NCBI RefSeq assembly: GCF_000003605.2
Contig: NW_003129878.1
Span: forward strand, 144,114-191,891
Direction of reading: 5' to 3'
Origin: Saccoglossus kowalevskii
Lineage: Eukaryota > Hemichordata > Enteropneusta > Harrimaniidae
DNA length: 47,778 bases
Position numbers and translations under genes: made by a program. The notes under the pieces are model-generated. The model was not told the DNA's origin. It ran no database searches and worked only from the letters and a program-made list of their open reading frames with translations. Shown in pieces: positions 46,016 to 47,778 of the stretch (position 1 is its first letter; every line of letters starts with the position of its first letter).

Positions 46016-46079
46016 TGCGCCAACAATAGTAACTATTTAATCACTGTTTTGTCTATTATTAAATATGATCGATTTATTT

Positions 46080-46389
46080 CGGCAGTCGTCGCGCTGCGCA
46101 AGCGCGACATTTGTGTTGATAAACATTGATTTTCCCACAATCCAATGCGCTCTTCTAATGGAAATCATATATGTTTGAGGTTTGACCTGGGCGCGACTTG
46201 TTCTAATTTTCGCCGGTGACTCCTTCGATACCTTCTAATCACCTAAAAAATATCTAATTAAAGCTTGGTAACGTCTGAGTGTGTACTCGCTGATCTGCGC
46301 AACAGTTAAAGCAGTCAAAGTCGCCATCTTAATTTATATGAGACCCATATATCTCGCGCATGCGTCGCGCGACGACTACCGCCCTTTAA
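46080..46389. mobile_element. MITE family 1, inverted copy after gene B
   Basis: Reverse-complement copy, 310 bases. The right end CGACGACTACCGCCCTTTAA is intact; the left end has lost its outermost bases. Confidence 0.8.
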
Positions 46390-46756
46390 TTGGTGACAGA
46401 CTGACGAGTAATGTGCATCTCATAATTACGCGTGGTTATCTGGTAAACAGTCCGGCGAACCATTTATTTACCAGGACACACAAAAACCAGACAAAAATTA
46501 CATGAAAAAGTGTACAATTTTACTGCTTAAAAGTAACTGAATGTGAAAACAGACTGAATTTGGATTCTACATCTTCAAAAGGCCGGTATGGCGCTTAGTC
46601 AATGTAAAGGAATGAAAATTCAAAATACACCTCTTACTCGCACAACGACCGCCCAGGAAAAAAACATAAAATAATTAAAAATAAATAAAAATATAATAAT
46701 TACAAACGTTGTTGTTTCGACGTTTTTTTTTTCGAAATATTCCATGCAGATGGCAT

Positions 46757-46765
46757 AGCGCCCTC
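46757..46765 (-). promoter_or_regulatory. CTCF-like motif
   Basis: Minus strand GCAATAGAGGGCGCTAT carries the GAGGGCGCT core. It lies 1.06 kb after the gene B stop. Confidence 0.3.
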
Positions 46766-46919
46766 TATTGCGTGGGTTGGAAAACAGTCAACGGATGTGG
46801 TTTCTTCAATGGACTTATCATATTCTTGGAGAGAACGGTGTGAGTATATTTGTTGCATTCACAGGTCATTGAGTATACTCGAGTAGTCACGTGATGATTT
46901 GCACATGATCACAACATAA

Positions 46920-46928
46920 AGCGCCCCC
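46920..46928 (-). promoter_or_regulatory. CTCF-like motif
   Basis: Minus strand GAATAGGGGGCGCT carries a GGGGGCGCT core, 155 bases from the previous motif and in the same orientation. Confidence 0.28.
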
Positions 46929-47778
46929 TATTCGCCCATGATATCCCAGGTAACCATCGAGCGACTGAAGAGCCCGATATGAAAATACTAGAAACGAACA
47001 CACAGAAATGCAAAATTGAGGGATTTTCCAATCCAGTCGCTCAATGTGCATACAGTAAGTTTGGTCATTCAAGTTTGGCACAAATAAATACACTTGAAAG
47101 TTAGTGTATACTTCGATAATATGTATTTGTATTTACCATGAGGTAGACGTCACAGGTTGTAAATTTAAAATTCCGTCATGGAAGTTATGGATCGAACGCA
47201 CCATATAATTAAATACAGAAGAACTATCTTTCCTCTTATATACATGGAATCTGTGGGTCACTGATTTGAATGTGAATTATAAACTGTGGGGTTTGACTGA
47301 TATACATATAGACTGGACAAACACGGCTAAATGTGAATACCGAAATAAACCAATGTGTAAATCGCAATTAAAAGTATTATTAAATACTGACAAATATCTT
47401 ATGGAATTATACTTATCAAGTGCAACGATATGAATATAATTAGGTTTTACATATCCATACTTGTTTTGACGGATTTGTGAAAACATCTTTTACTGTACAT
47501 CACAGTATAATGTTCTAAGTGGTGAAAGATTACGCTCGTGACCATGTGCACGTGTAAAGTATTCAATTCAAACCAAGCTAACGGAACTGATTACCACTGC
47601 AGATTCATGGTGCCTAAAATGTAATTTCCGGGTATTATGAAATGTTACTCAAAGTGATGAATGTCACGTGACAACACCATGGATGTGACGTAAGAGAAAT
47701 ATTTGTTTCTTGTTAAGGTAGCGAGAAGGGAAATTTTCACTTTTTTCTTGATTTTTCAAAAATTGATAAAACGGTTAC

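Larger units (their letters stand above)
46390..47778. other. Right edge, downstream of gene B
   Basis: No gene is supported. Apart from the two CTCF-like motifs the sequence is plain and AT-rich. Confidence 0.5.

Overview
The window is nuclear DNA of an invertebrate animal. It is AT-rich and intron-dense, with GT-AG splice sites, short exons mostly joined in phase 1, MITE-like transposons and an LTR remnant. I cannot name the species. The content (long cadherins related to the CDH23/PCDH15 class, and a contactin-associated-protein-type fibrinogen-like domain) fits a marine invertebrate, but composition alone does not decide the phylum.

Three adhesion-type genes are present. Gene A (minus strand, start codon at 10987, running off the left edge) encodes a signal peptide and about 9.5 cadherin (EC) repeats in 14 exons; its 3' part lies outside the window. 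Gene C (plus, 16808-22437, 11 exons, about 420 residues) encodes a signal peptide, one fibrinogen-like domain of the CNTNAP/Caspr type, one membrane helix and a basic cytoplasmic tail. Gene B (plus, 24353-45699, 31 exons, about 2,932 residues) is complete: signal peptide, 25 cadherin repeats, a membrane-adjacent SEA/ferredoxin-like segment, one membrane helix and a tail of about 100 residues without an evident catenin-binding region. In all three genes every exon junction keeps reading frame, except for one donor choice in gene C that is ambiguous.

Genes A and B are paralogs arranged head to head with gene C between them. Thirteen consecutive exons of A (2-14) match exons 6-18 of B in order, phase and near-identical length, so they arose by an inverted duplication of a multi-exon gene. 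Gene B has two extra copies of an N-terminal two-exon cadherin unit (188 + 133 bp) that gene A lacks. The first repeats of both proteins are unusual: they lack most calcium-site motifs and carry a conserved cysteine pair. The locus may be a small cluster of co-regulated surface recognition or adhesion proteins; that is inference.

The non-coding part holds two MITE families with TTAA ends (one with four copies, one with two), a 595-bp LTR in intron 20 of gene B, a 75-bp tandem repeat, a dispersed repeat in two copies that carries a CArg-box palindrome, an AT microsatellite, a G-quadruplex-type run, CTCF-like GAGGGCGCT motifs between the genes and after gene B, a degenerate tRNA-like sequence, and a long hairpin about 250 bp upstream of the gene B start codon. 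The intervals 10988-16807, 22438-24352 and 45700-47778 show no further protein gene that I can support.
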